A stretch of 64,000 bases of DNA from Acidobacteriota bacterium. GTDB taxonomy: Bacteria; Acidobacteriota; Thermoanaerobaculia; Multivoradales; Multivoraceae. How positions within the stretch are numbered: position 1 is the first letter of the stretch; each line of letters begins with the position of its first letter. Positions 50,150-58,452 of the stretch are shown here, in pieces. The notes below the pieces were generated by a model, which saw nothing but the letters and a program-made list of their open reading frames with translations, had not been told where the DNA came from and made no database searches. Location: assembly GCA_029263415.1 (NCBI GenBank), contig JAJCXN010000008.1:62001-126000 (forward strand). The letters run 5' to 3'. Made by a program: the position numbers and the translations under genes.

Positions 50150-52710
50150 CTTTGGGAACGCGCGCGCCGTAAACGGCTGAACCCCGCCGTACAGATTGCC
50201 AGCCCCAACAACAGAGAGGCAACAGCAAAGCCGCGTGTCCGACTGCGCCCTAGAGAAACACCGCGGGGGTTGCCGACCAAAACATACGCCGACCACTGAG
50301 CCGATTGCTCCCAGGCCGGATCTGAGCGCAACCGACGCTTGGCTGCAGCCAGTGCCACTTGCGGGTCCAAGCCTCGGCTCAACTGAGCGTAGAACTGCTC
50401 CATCAGAGCGTAGGTCGAAGCATCGTCAACATCCCAGAGAGTGGCCAGGACGCCTTGGGCTCCCGCTCTCAGCCAGGCGCCGGTCAAGGTCTCAAGCACC
50501 CGACCGCTACCCAACTCATCGACTAGCGTACTGCACGACGCCAACACCGCGAGGCCAACACGTAAACTGCGGTGTTCCAGTTGGTCGGCACTCAACGGCA
50601 TTCCCTCGAGCAGAATGGCAGCTCCACCCCCCGGGCGCTCATCGATCACCGTGTGCGCCGCGACGTGAATGATCTCGGCCCCACCCGCGCCGTGTTCAAT
50701 ATCAAGAAAACCTAAGACGGCGGCCCCTGTGGCTGCACCCTGAGCCAGCGCCACGCCCTTTCCACCAAGGGTGTCTGCGACCATCTGCACCTCTTCCATC
50801 GCGAAACGCAACGGCCTGGTCCCGCTACTCAAGCGCTCAATCCACGAGGCGGACGACCGAGCCGACGAACCTTCGCTAGAAGCCTGCGGGACCGAGACGG
50901 TTACCCAACGCAACACTTCTCCCGGTTCAGGCCTCGCGGGCCCGGCGCTCAGCAAGGCACCCGCGCTCGGCAACATCGCAACCGCTGTCAGATCCACCAG
51001 AAGCTCGCCACCGTCCCGCTCGCTCCTCAGAATCTCCCAGGGGAAGAAACCAAGGCTGCCGCTCACCGCCACGAACAACCGATCCGGCAGATCGATGTCC
51101 ACCAGGAGTTCAGACAAAAGGTGGACGTCGCTCTCTGCTGGCAGAATCGATGCGGCAAGACTCCGCCTGATACGAACAGCTGCGTCGAAGTACCGTTGAG
51201 GTGACGAGAATCGCTTGTGCCGAAGGCCTCGCGCATCCAGGCTGAATCGAATCAACGTCTCATCCAAACGGATCCACTCCAACAGCGCCGCCCCATCCAA
51301 GACTTCGAGAATCATCGGAGCCAGCTCTCCGGAACCCAAGCTCATCAGCCTGTCGCTAGCCTCTGGGTCACTCCGGCTCCTCAATTGTTCCTTCGACCGT
51401 AGTGCAATCTCGAAGGCCTCCGCCAAAAGCTGTTGCGTCACAGGATCATCCTGAGCACCCCTGTGTTCGACTTGGTCCAGCAAAAGATCGACCGCAAACG
51501 TAAACGCTGCGGCACGGTGCTCAAGGAAGCGAGACCTTCGCTGGGCACCAGCGATCAGCGCCGAAAGAGAACCGATCGAGGCCACCGCTTCCCGCGCCGA
51601 TTCGATTGCCAACTCGGTCTCGCCAACAGCACTCGCGAGGCGAGCTTGACCGACCTTGAGTCGCCACACGGCCTCCGTGTCCTCGCTGCCCTCGACTAGC
51701 GTGCGGGTCTGCTCGAGCGTGGCGCGCGCCTCGCCCATCGCTCCTGATGTCACCTGCGCCTCGACCAAGTACGAGAGTGCCCGCAATTGGTCGGGAACGT
51801 CGCCGCTCAGCCGAGCAAGACTCACCGCCTTCTCGAAAGCGCCCATCGCAGAGACCAGATCGGCGAACTCCAACTGCTGCGTCAAACCCAGGTTGAGCCA
51901 CGCAGTCGCCTCACCCGCGACATCGTTCGCTGCGGCGAACTGGTCAACGGCTGCGCGAAACCGCCGTTCCGCTTCCACCGCATCCCCGAGATTCCGATAC
52001 ACCACCCCCAGGTTGAGCTCGACATTCGCTAAATCTGACTCCTTGGCTCCTAGCGAATTACTGTGATCGGCCTGCAGGAGTTTGTAGACACGCAACGCTT
52101 CTTCATGCGCCTCCAACCGTTCGAGCGCCGAGCCTTGGTTCTGGCGAGCAATGAAAACCTGCCGAGGGGTCCAATCAGCATCAGCCGCCAAGGCGTGCTG
52201 TTCTGCGTCTTGGTAGAGCCTGAACGCCCGATCGTTGTTTCCACGATGGCTCGAGACAGCACCGAGATTGAGCAGGTTGATCACGGCACTCAGCTCTTCG
52301 CCGTTCTCACTGTTGAGCGCCAACGCCTGCTCAAAGCCTTGCTCGGCTTCCTCCAGCCGCCCCATGGTTTGCAGCGCCAGCGCCTGATTATTCAAGCTGC
52401 GACCGGTGCCGACGGTGTCGCTCAGTCCACGCCGTAATGCGATCGCACGCGCACAGTCAGCCAAAGCAGTTTCCAACTCACCAGCTCGGGTCAAGAGCAC
52501 ACAAGCATTGTTGAAAGCAGCGGCTTTGCGCTCCACATTCTCCAAGCTGGGCGCCGACTCGTGGAGCAAGAGGCCGGCTTGTTTGACCAAGCCCGCGTCA
52601 AGCAAACGTTGCACACGCTCCGAAAGATCTTGAGCGACTAACGGAGACGCCAGGCTGCAGACGAGCACAAAGGCACCAACAAAGCGGAAACGGAGAGGCT
52701 CAAAGCGCAT
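50146..52710 (-). CDS. Exported TPR-CHAT caspase-like protease with C-terminal membrane anchor
   Basis: ATG 52710 is preferred because it places a signal peptide (FVGAFVLVCSLASPLVAQ) at the N-terminus of an 854-residue protein. Residues 35-450 are TPR-like repeats (for example 'SLNNQALALQTMGRLEEAEQGFEQALALN'). Residues 560-820 are a CHAT domain with the caspase-like dyad His 686 (IIHVAAHTVID) and Cys 726 (VLASCSTL), followed by the family motif GAQGVLATLWDVDD. A terminal helix (FAVASLLLGLAICTAGF, about 828-845) would fix it in the membrane with the protease outside the cytoplasm. Both catalytic residues are present. Targets are unknown, but the adjacent surface protein and anti-sigma protein are candidates (inference). 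Confidence 0.9.
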   Translation of the reverse strand: MRFEPLRFRFVGAFVLVCSLASPLVAQDLSERVQRLLDAGLVKQAGLLLHESAPSLENVERKAAAFNNACVLLTRAGELETALADCARAIALRRGLSDTVGTGRSLNNQALALQTMGRLEEAEQGFEQALALNSENGEELSAVINLLNLGAVSSHRGNNDRAFRLYQDAEQHALAADADWTPRQVFIARQNQGSALERLEAHEEALRVYKLLQADHSNSLGAKESDLANVELNLGVVYRNLGDAVEAERRFRAAVDQFAAANDVAGEATAWLNLGLTQQLEFADLVSAMGAFEKAVSLARLSGDVPDQLRALSYLVEAQVTSGAMGEARATLEQTRTLVEGSEDTEAVWRLKVGQARLASAVGETELAIESAREAVASIGSLSALIAGAQRRSRFLEHRAAAFTFAVDLLLDQVEHRGAQDDPVTQQLLAEAFEIALRSKEQLRSRSDPEASDRLMSLGSGELAPMILEVLDGAALLEWIRLDETLIRFSLDARGLRHKRFSSPQRYFDAAVRIRRSLAASILPAESDVHLLSELLVDIDLPDRLFVAVSGSLGFFPWEILRSERDGGELLVDLTAVAMLPSAGALLSAGPARPEPGEVLRWVTVSVPQASSEGSSARSSASWIERLSSGTRPLRFAMEEVQMVADTLGGKGVALAQGAATGAAVLGFLDIEHGAGGAEIIHVAAHTVIDERPGGGAAILLEGMPLSADQLEHRSLRVGLAVLASCSTLVDELGSGRVLETLTGAWLRAGAQGVLATLWDVDDASTYALMEQFYAQLSRGLDPQVALAAAKRRLRSDPAWEQSAQWSAYVLVGNPRGVSLGRSRTRGFAVASLLLGLAICTAGFSRLRRARSQS

Positions 52711-52877
52711 CACCCGATTGTCGCAGTCGCTAGCCCATGCGGTCCACACATTCAGAGATGCAAATAGCTTTGCGTTTTCTTGTTCCATCCTTCGCTTTGT
52801 CCTGTCTAACCGTCCATAACCGCAGCGGAGTCCTCCCGTCTGCGACCGAATCCTTGACCTGCAAATGGAGAAAGCCA

Positions 52878-54011
52878 ATGGTGTCGAAACCACTGCCGAT
52901 CGAATCTCACGAAGGCTTCGCTGTGAACGCTGGGCGGCCAAGTCAAAGTGCTCCACTCAATGCCAAGCGCGTTGCCAACGCGAAGATCGCGTTCTCCTGT
53001 CGCAGGGTCCCAACGACACAGATGCGCGCATTGATCAACGGCATTCGTCCGCGTGCCGGCGACCTGGTGTTGGCACGAGTGGTTCGCAAGCGTCAACACC
53101 CTCGCATCGAGTTGCCTAGTGGCCGCAAGGCATCCTTGTTCGTGGGCGACGAGATCGTCGTCTGCTACGGCAACCGCTACGCAACCGATCAGTTTGAAGC
53201 GGTAGTGCCCCAAGACCTAGGGCCTTGCCATCTGGTGGCATCGGGCGGCGTCGCCGCGATCGCCTTATCGCGCACCCGAGGGACCAGACCTGCTACCGAG
53301 ATCAGTCCGGTCGGACTGATCGGCGACAGCGAAGGGCAACCACTCAATCTCTCCGCTTTCGCGATCAAACCACCAACGCAGACCTACGCGTTTCCCCCGT
53401 GCATCGCAGTCGCCGGTAGCGCGATGAACGCAGGCAAGACGACGTCCGCGGCGCTGTTTGTCAAAGGTCTGACGCTTGCTGGATACAGAGTGGGTGCGGC
53501 CAAAGTAACCGGTACCGGTTCTGGAGGCGACTATTGGAAGCTCCTCGACGCAGGCGCCTGCGCTGTCGCCGACTTCACCGACGCGGGGCTCATTTCGACC
53601 TTCAAGGTCTCACTTCCCGAACTCGAGCAGGTGGTCGTCGACCTCACTGGTCATCTTCAAGATCAGGGCGCAGAAGTCATCGTTCTAGAAGTTGCGGACG
53701 GCCTCTTGCAGTTGGAAACAGCTGCCCTTCTTCAGTCCACCACCATGCGGCAGCGCGTCAGCGGGTATCTCTTAGCGGTGACTGATCCGCTAGGTGTGGT
53801 CTCCGCTCGCGACTGGATGGAACATCGCGACCTACCACTGATCGCTCTGTGCGGTACGTTGACCAGGTCTGCCCTGGCGGTACGTGAGGCAGCCGATGCA
53901 ACCTCTTTGCCAGTTCTCTCACTCAAGGAACTGCGCACCCCGGAGATCGCCACGCTGGTGGCCTCTGAGAGCAAACCTGGAGAACTCAAGCTAGCGACCT
54001 GCGCGCAATGA
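52878..54011 (+). CDS. P-loop NTPase of unknown function (DUF1611/MobB-like)
   Basis: ATG 52878, seven bases after GGAG, gives 377 residues. The N-terminal 160 residues are a mixed domain without a recognised family (ALINGIRPRAGDLVLARVV). The C-terminal half is a P-loop NTPase: Walker A AGSAMNAGKTTSAA, then 'GAAKVTGTGSGGDYWKLLDAGA' and a Walker B-like VIVLEVADGLL. It resembles dethiobiotin synthetase/MobB/DUF1611-type proteins, which act on small metabolites. It is the first gene of an overlapping operon with an ABC exporter, a hydrolase and an outer-membrane barrel. The substrate is unknown. Confidence 0.75.
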   Translation: MVSKPLPIESHEGFAVNAGRPSQSAPLNAKRVANAKIAFSCRRVPTTQMRALINGIRPRAGDLVLARVVRKRQHPRIELPSGRKASLFVGDEIVVCYGNRYATDQFEAVVPQDLGPCHLVASGGVAAIALSRTRGTRPATEISPVGLIGDSEGQPLNLSAFAIKPPTQTYAFPPCIAVAGSAMNAGKTTSAALFVKGLTLAGYRVGAAKVTGTGSGGDYWKLLDAGACAVADFTDAGLISTFKVSLPELEQVVVDLTGHLQDQGAEVIVLEVADGLLQLETAALLQSTTMRQRVSGYLLAVTDPLGVVSARDWMEHRDLPLIALCGTLTRSALAVREAADATSLPVLSLKELRTPEIATLVASESKPGELKLATCAQ

Positions 54012-55741
54012 CAACTCAACGACTGGTGCGACTTCTTCACTCGCGCACTCGACCGCACTTCGTCCTGGTCGCAGGCCTAGGCCTAGGCCAGGCGGCGTTC
54101 AGCATCGCCTTAACCCTAGGCGTAGCGAAGGCGTTTCAGTGGATCACAACGTCTGACCTCGACCAGCAACGCTTGGTTTGGATTGCAACCGGCGCTCTCT
54201 GCCTTGCCGCGATCAGCCTTTTCTTCAGGTACTCCGAGCACTTCGTCGGCGAACGCCTAGGCCAAGAGTATGTACACGCAGTGCGCATGCAGCTCTTCCG
54301 GCACCTTGAAGCCCTGCCCGCACGAAACATTGCGGGCGAACGAAAAGGAGCTACCGTCCTGCGTTTCATTGGTGACCTCTCAGCGCTCAAGACCTGGGTG
54401 AGCCGGGGACTGGTGGGAGCGACCATCGCGTTGCTGACTTTGAGCGGTGGTGTCACCGCACTGTTCATTCTGGAACCACAGCTCGGCGCTGTCGCTCTCG
54501 GCGCGCTCCTGTTCACTGGTCTCATCCAAGCCCATTGCAGCGAACGCATTCTCAAGCGAGTGCGCACACTTCGTCGACAGCGCTCTCGTCTTGCCACCGA
54601 CATCGTCGAACGCGTGGAGTCTTTGGGTGTAGTGCAGGCTTCCAATCAAACCGAGCGCGAAAGACGGCGCATCGCACGTCGCAGCCGTGGTGTCGTGGAG
54701 GCTTCGGTTCGAACGGCAAGAGCATCCGGAGCGCTACTCGGAATAGCCGAAGCGGCGTCGATCGGGTTCACTGCAATGATCTTGATCACCGGTTCCACCC
54801 AGGTCGCAACTGGCCGACTCGACCCAAGTGCGTTGGTCGCAGCGCTTGTCCTTAGCCGCTTCCTAGGCTCACCCATCAAACGCATAAGCCGGCTTCAAGA
54901 GCAGAGGCTCAGGGCAGTCGTTTCACGCCGCAAGCTGGAACAGTTCCTCGCTCTTGCCGGACTCACCGACCCATCCAGCGCTCGGGGTCTAAAGCCCGGT
55001 GACGGCAGACTCAAGATCAGGAACCTCGACCTCGACGGGGTCAGGCGCCCCATCAATGCGACCGCTCCAGCCCACTCCAGGATTCGACTGGAGGGGCGCT
55101 CAGCAATCGGCAAGTCCACCCTACTCCGCCGCATCGCAGGCCTCGAAGAGCAGGCACCTGGAACCATCTCACTTGACGGTCGCCTGCTCGACCGATGCAG
55201 TCTGACAACGGTGCGTTCGGCGATCTGCCTGGTTAGCCCTGACCTGCCCCTCATGCGCGGTTCACTCAGGCGCAACCTCACCTACGGCAATCCGAGGGCA
55301 TCCTCGGCAGAAATCGAGGCAGCGATCTCGGCTACTGACCTCGAAACGCTCATCGCAGCGAGCGATCATGGCCTCAAGACTCGGATCACCGACGGCGGAT
55401 CCAATCTCTCCAGCGGTGAAGGTTTCCGCGTGCGCTTAGCTCGAGCCTTGCTGTCGAAACCGCGAGTGCTTCTTCTTGACGAGGCCGATGCCTGCCTCGA
55501 CAGAGCGGGGCGCAGAATCCTCCGTCGTGTCATCCGAAGGTTCTCCGGAACCGTCATTTTTGTCTGGCGCGGACCAGGGGCACCATTCAGTGACCAATCC
55601 TGGAAACTCAGCCAGGGTCGGATCAAGATCACAACCAAGCCTCTTGACCTTGAACCCGACGCCACTCGTCCTCAGCTCCTCATCCAAGGCCGCGCACGAC
55701 AGGAGCATCCAGTCGTCATCTCCCTCGGAGCGACAGCGTGA
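54008..55741 (+). CDS. ABC half-transporter (type I exporter) with altered Q-loop and H-loop
   Basis: The start overlaps the previous stop (ATGA). The 577-residue protein has about six membrane helices in the first 300 residues and a nucleotide-binding domain. Walker A GRSAIGKS (363-370), signature LSSGE (467-471) and Walker B VLLLDE (487-492, catalytic Glu present) are intact. The Q-loop glutamine is absent (LVSPDLPL, 408-415), and the switch His of the H-loop is replaced (VIFVWRGPG near 520). In known heterodimeric exporters one site is degenerate, so a partner half or a non-canonical cycle is expected. No second half-transporter lies nearby. Confidence 0.88.
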   Translation: MTTQRLVRLLHSRTRPHFVLVAGLGLGQAAFSIALTLGVAKAFQWITTSDLDQQRLVWIATGALCLAAISLFFRYSEHFVGERLGQEYVHAVRMQLFRHLEALPARNIAGERKGATVLRFIGDLSALKTWVSRGLVGATIALLTLSGGVTALFILEPQLGAVALGALLFTGLIQAHCSERILKRVRTLRRQRSRLATDIVERVESLGVVQASNQTERERRRIARRSRGVVEASVRTARASGALLGIAEAASIGFTAMILITGSTQVATGRLDPSALVAALVLSRFLGSPIKRISRLQEQRLRAVVSRRKLEQFLALAGLTDPSSARGLKPGDGRLKIRNLDLDGVRRPINATAPAHSRIRLEGRSAIGKSTLLRRIAGLEEQAPGTISLDGRLLDRCSLTTVRSAICLVSPDLPLMRGSLRRNLTYGNPRASSAEIEAAISATDLETLIAASDHGLKTRITDGGSNLSSGEGFRVRLARALLSKPRVLLLDEADACLDRAGRRILRRVIRRFSGTVIFVWRGPGAPFSDQSWKLSQGRIKITTKPLDLEPDATRPQLLIQGRARQEHPVVISLGATA

Positions 55742-56568
55742 TCGCCAGGTCAATCGCTGCTGTCTCGGAGGCGCCTGAGATCATGGAGTACCGACTCGCT
55801 GACGTCGGCATGCGTTACCTCTGCTTGAGACCGAAAAACTGGAGTAGCGAGCGAACGATCGTCGTGATTCATGGCATCTCCCGAAATCACAGGGAGCACG
55901 CCAACCTGTTCGCAGATGCCTGCCTCGCCGCCAACACCGCCTTAATCGTTCCCCGCTTCAGCAATCGCGGATACCGCGGATACCAACGGCTCAGGCGGGG
56001 TCGGCGCGGACTAACCTCTGCCGAGGCTCTTCGTTTAGTTCTCAGCGATGCACAGGCACGGCTCGGTGCTAACACCACTAGTGGTCTCCGCCTCTTTGGC
56101 TTCTCCGGCGGCGCGCAATTCGTGCATCGCTTCTCGCTGGTGCACCCCGACCTGGTGGCGCGACAGGTGATCACTGCTGCTGGGTACTACACCTTGCCGG
56201 AGCAGGCGACCCCCTATCCCTACGGCCTCAAGTCAAGTAACAGCAGCCGCAACCTAGACCCCCGCGGGTTCCTAGTGCCCACGCTTGTGCTCGTCGGCGA
56301 ACGCGACACGGAACGTGATGACGACCTGCGCGCAAATCCTGATCTGGATCGCCTCCAGGGCCAGCATCGCCTCGACCGCGCGCGCCGATATGTCCTCGCT
56401 ATCAGAGGCTTTGCCTCGCGCTCCACACAGACGCCGTGCTGTTCCTTACAGTTACTGAAGGAAAGCGATCACCAGCTCGCGACCTGCGATGAACGCGGCA
56501 ACTTGGTGGCAAAGACGATGCGCTTCTTGGTGCCTGAAGCGTCCACCTCCCGAGGCGACGGACAATGA
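55738..56568 (+). CDS. Alpha/beta hydrolase
   Basis: GTG 55738 overlaps the ABC stop (GTGA) and yields 276 residues. The fold is recognisable from VVIHGISRNHREHANLFADACLAANTALIVPRF, the nucleophile elbow FGFSGGAQFVHRF (Ser) and a late His in LKESDHQLATC. An acidic residue in VLVGERDTERDDD is the likely third member of the triad. It looks like an esterase or depolymerase-type hydrolase without a signal peptide, so it acts in the cytoplasm. In the operon it may process the compound handled by the NTPase and exporter (inference). The stop codon overlaps the next start. Confidence 0.82.
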   Translation: MIARSIAAVSEAPEIMEYRLADVGMRYLCLRPKNWSSERTIVVIHGISRNHREHANLFADACLAANTALIVPRFSNRGYRGYQRLRRGRRGLTSAEALRLVLSDAQARLGANTTSGLRLFGFSGGAQFVHRFSLVHPDLVARQVITAAGYYTLPEQATPYPYGLKSSNSSRNLDPRGFLVPTLVLVGERDTERDDDLRANPDLDRLQGQHRLDRARRYVLAIRGFASRSTQTPCCSLQLLKESDHQLATCDERGNLVAKTMRFLVPEASTSRGDGQ

Positions 56569-58427
56569 TGTGCTTCGGCAGAGACCTCAGCGCGGCGCCC
56601 AGGAGCTGGTTGCGACGACGCGTCGTTCCGGCAAGGAGGATGGCCGCGATCTTGTTGGTCGTGCTCTCGCCCGTGTCGGCATTCGGCGCTGCCGAAGGCA
56701 ACTCTGATCCGCGCGACGTCGACGTCTTGAGCAACCTCCGCGTGGGCCACTGGGTCGAGGTGCGAGGAGAACTCACGCGGCCCGACCTTTTCCTCGCCGA
56801 TCGGGTCGCCATCATCAAACCCAAACCGGAGAGCCGTCTCTGGGGCATCGCAGCGCCAGGCGAGCTTGCTGACTCGATGATGGTGCTGGGCCGGAAGGTT
56901 CAGATTGACGATCGCACCCAATGGTTAGACCGCGAAAAGGAGACCCGCGACCACACGGCCGGTAGCGCCCGCGACCACAGAGTCCGAGTCAGCGGTCATC
57001 TCGGAGTGCGAGGACGCTTCCTCGCTGAGACTATTGAAATTCGCGATCCCGGCACCAGCAGGATCCTAGGCCGGGTCGACGCCATCAGCACACGCAACGG
57101 CGCGACGCAGCTGAAGATCCTAGGCTTCGACGTTCAGGTGCCCAGCACCGTCAAACAACGCGCAAGTGCAGCGCTTGAAGACTTCGACCGCACCTCGCCC
57201 ACGCCCCTTCGCTCACCGTCGAGCAAGACCGTCGACGCAGACGATCTGCTCGGAGATGGCTACTCGCTGAGCAGATCGGCCACCCTGCGGTTGCGGCAGG
57301 ACATCTCGATCAACTCGCAACGCAACTTCGAGATCGATCGCCGCAACGACCGCGACGTCGACGAGAACGATGACCGCGACGACGGCGCACACAATCTGCG
57401 CTTCCAGCTCATCTGGGCCCCCAACGCTCGCACAACCGCGCTCGTCGACGCTCGGCACCGCTGGCGCCGCCGAGAGCTCGACCAGGGTGTAGGCGAGACG
57501 TCGAGTTCCACTCGACTCGGGGAAGCTTGGCTCCTGTTTCGAGACATCGGCTTCGGCATCGACCTACAGGTCGGCCGACAAGACTTCGACGAAAGTCGAG
57601 AGTGGTTGTTCGACCAGAACCTCGACGGGATCAGGCTCTTTCGTCAAACCCAGAACTTGCACTTCGAACTCGGGCTCACGACCACTCTTAGCGACGGCTC
57701 GCGGCGAAACCAGAGCGCGGTGAACACCACACTCTACGTGTCCAACCGACACGGCGCGCGGCACCTTGCTAGCTACTTGATCAACCGCAACTTCGGCGGC
57801 GGACGCGATACCACTCAAACACACTACGGCGTCCGCGCCTTCGGACCACTGAACCAAAGGCTCAGCGGATGGGCTGAGCTGTCCGGTCTCGCAGGCACCA
57901 GAAACGGCACCTCGGTGTCGGCTTGGGGAGGTGACTTAGGCCTCAGAGTCAAGACGCTTGGTCAAAGACGCACCACACTTTCCTTCAGCTACGCGCTCGG
58001 TTCTGGCGATCGTGCCGGCGGAAAGAACACCGAGTTCGTCCAGACGGGTCTGCAAGACAACGACGGGCGACTCAGCGGTTTGTCCTCCGTGCGCTACTAC
58101 GGAGAATTGTTTGACCCCGAGCTCTCCAACATCAGCATCGCGAGCCTCGGCATCGGCACACGGATCTTCAAGAAGACGTCGGTTGAGCTGCAAGGCCACC
58201 TCTACCGCCAAGGCGTCGCATCGACGCGACTGCGCAACACCAACCTCGACCGCAACCCTCTGGGAGAGAGCCGCGACCTCGGTTGGGAGATCGACGCGGT
58301 CCTCGCGCTGCGCCAGTTTGCTCGTTGGGATATCGAGTTCGTCGCGGCCCACTTCTCGCCCGGTTCGGCCTTCCCGCAGGGCGACGACGCGCAGCTTGCA
58401 CGGCTCCAAGTTCGGTTTCGGTACTAA
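56565..58427 (+). CDS. Alginate-export-type outer-membrane protein with N-terminal DUF5666 domains
   Basis: ATG 56565 overlaps the hydrolase stop (ATGA). The 620-residue protein has a signal peptide (RRMAAILLVVLSPVSAFG, about residues 24-42). It has two small DUF5666-like beta-barrels with 'VGHWVEVRGELTRPDLFLADRV' and 'VRVSGHLGVRGRFLAETIEI'. A large barrel of the alginate export family fills residues 230-620, with LGSGDRAGGKNTEFVQTGLQDNDGRL, VRYYGELFDPELSNI and a terminal aromatic RFRY. Such barrels, AlgE in Pseudomonas, pass anionic polysaccharide or other compounds. No alginate biosynthesis genes lie nearby, so the cargo is unknown. Confidence 0.85.
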   Translation: MMCFGRDLSAAPRSWLRRRVVPARRMAAILLVVLSPVSAFGAAEGNSDPRDVDVLSNLRVGHWVEVRGELTRPDLFLADRVAIIKPKPESRLWGIAAPGELADSMMVLGRKVQIDDRTQWLDREKETRDHTAGSARDHRVRVSGHLGVRGRFLAETIEIRDPGTSRILGRVDAISTRNGATQLKILGFDVQVPSTVKQRASAALEDFDRTSPTPLRSPSSKTVDADDLLGDGYSLSRSATLRLRQDISINSQRNFEIDRRNDRDVDENDDRDDGAHNLRFQLIWAPNARTTALVDARHRWRRRELDQGVGETSSSTRLGEAWLLFRDIGFGIDLQVGRQDFDESREWLFDQNLDGIRLFRQTQNLHFELGLTTTLSDGSRRNQSAVNTTLYVSNRHGARHLASYLINRNFGGGRDTTQTHYGVRAFGPLNQRLSGWAELSGLAGTRNGTSVSAWGGDLGLRVKTLGQRRTTLSFSYALGSGDRAGGKNTEFVQTGLQDNDGRLSGLSSVRYYGELFDPELSNISIASLGIGTRIFKKTSVELQGHLYRQGVASTRLRNTNLDRNPLGESRDLGWEIDAVLALRQFARWDIEFVAAHFSPGSAFPQGDDAQLARLQVRFRY

Positions 58428-58452
58428 TTTCACAACCCTGAGGGGAAACATC

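Noticed and set aside
50146-52710. CHAT protein as part of a cytoplasmic defence system (for example type III-E CRISPR or gasdermin-type)
   Set aside because: It has a signal peptide and a C-terminal membrane helix, and no defence-type partner genes are nearby.
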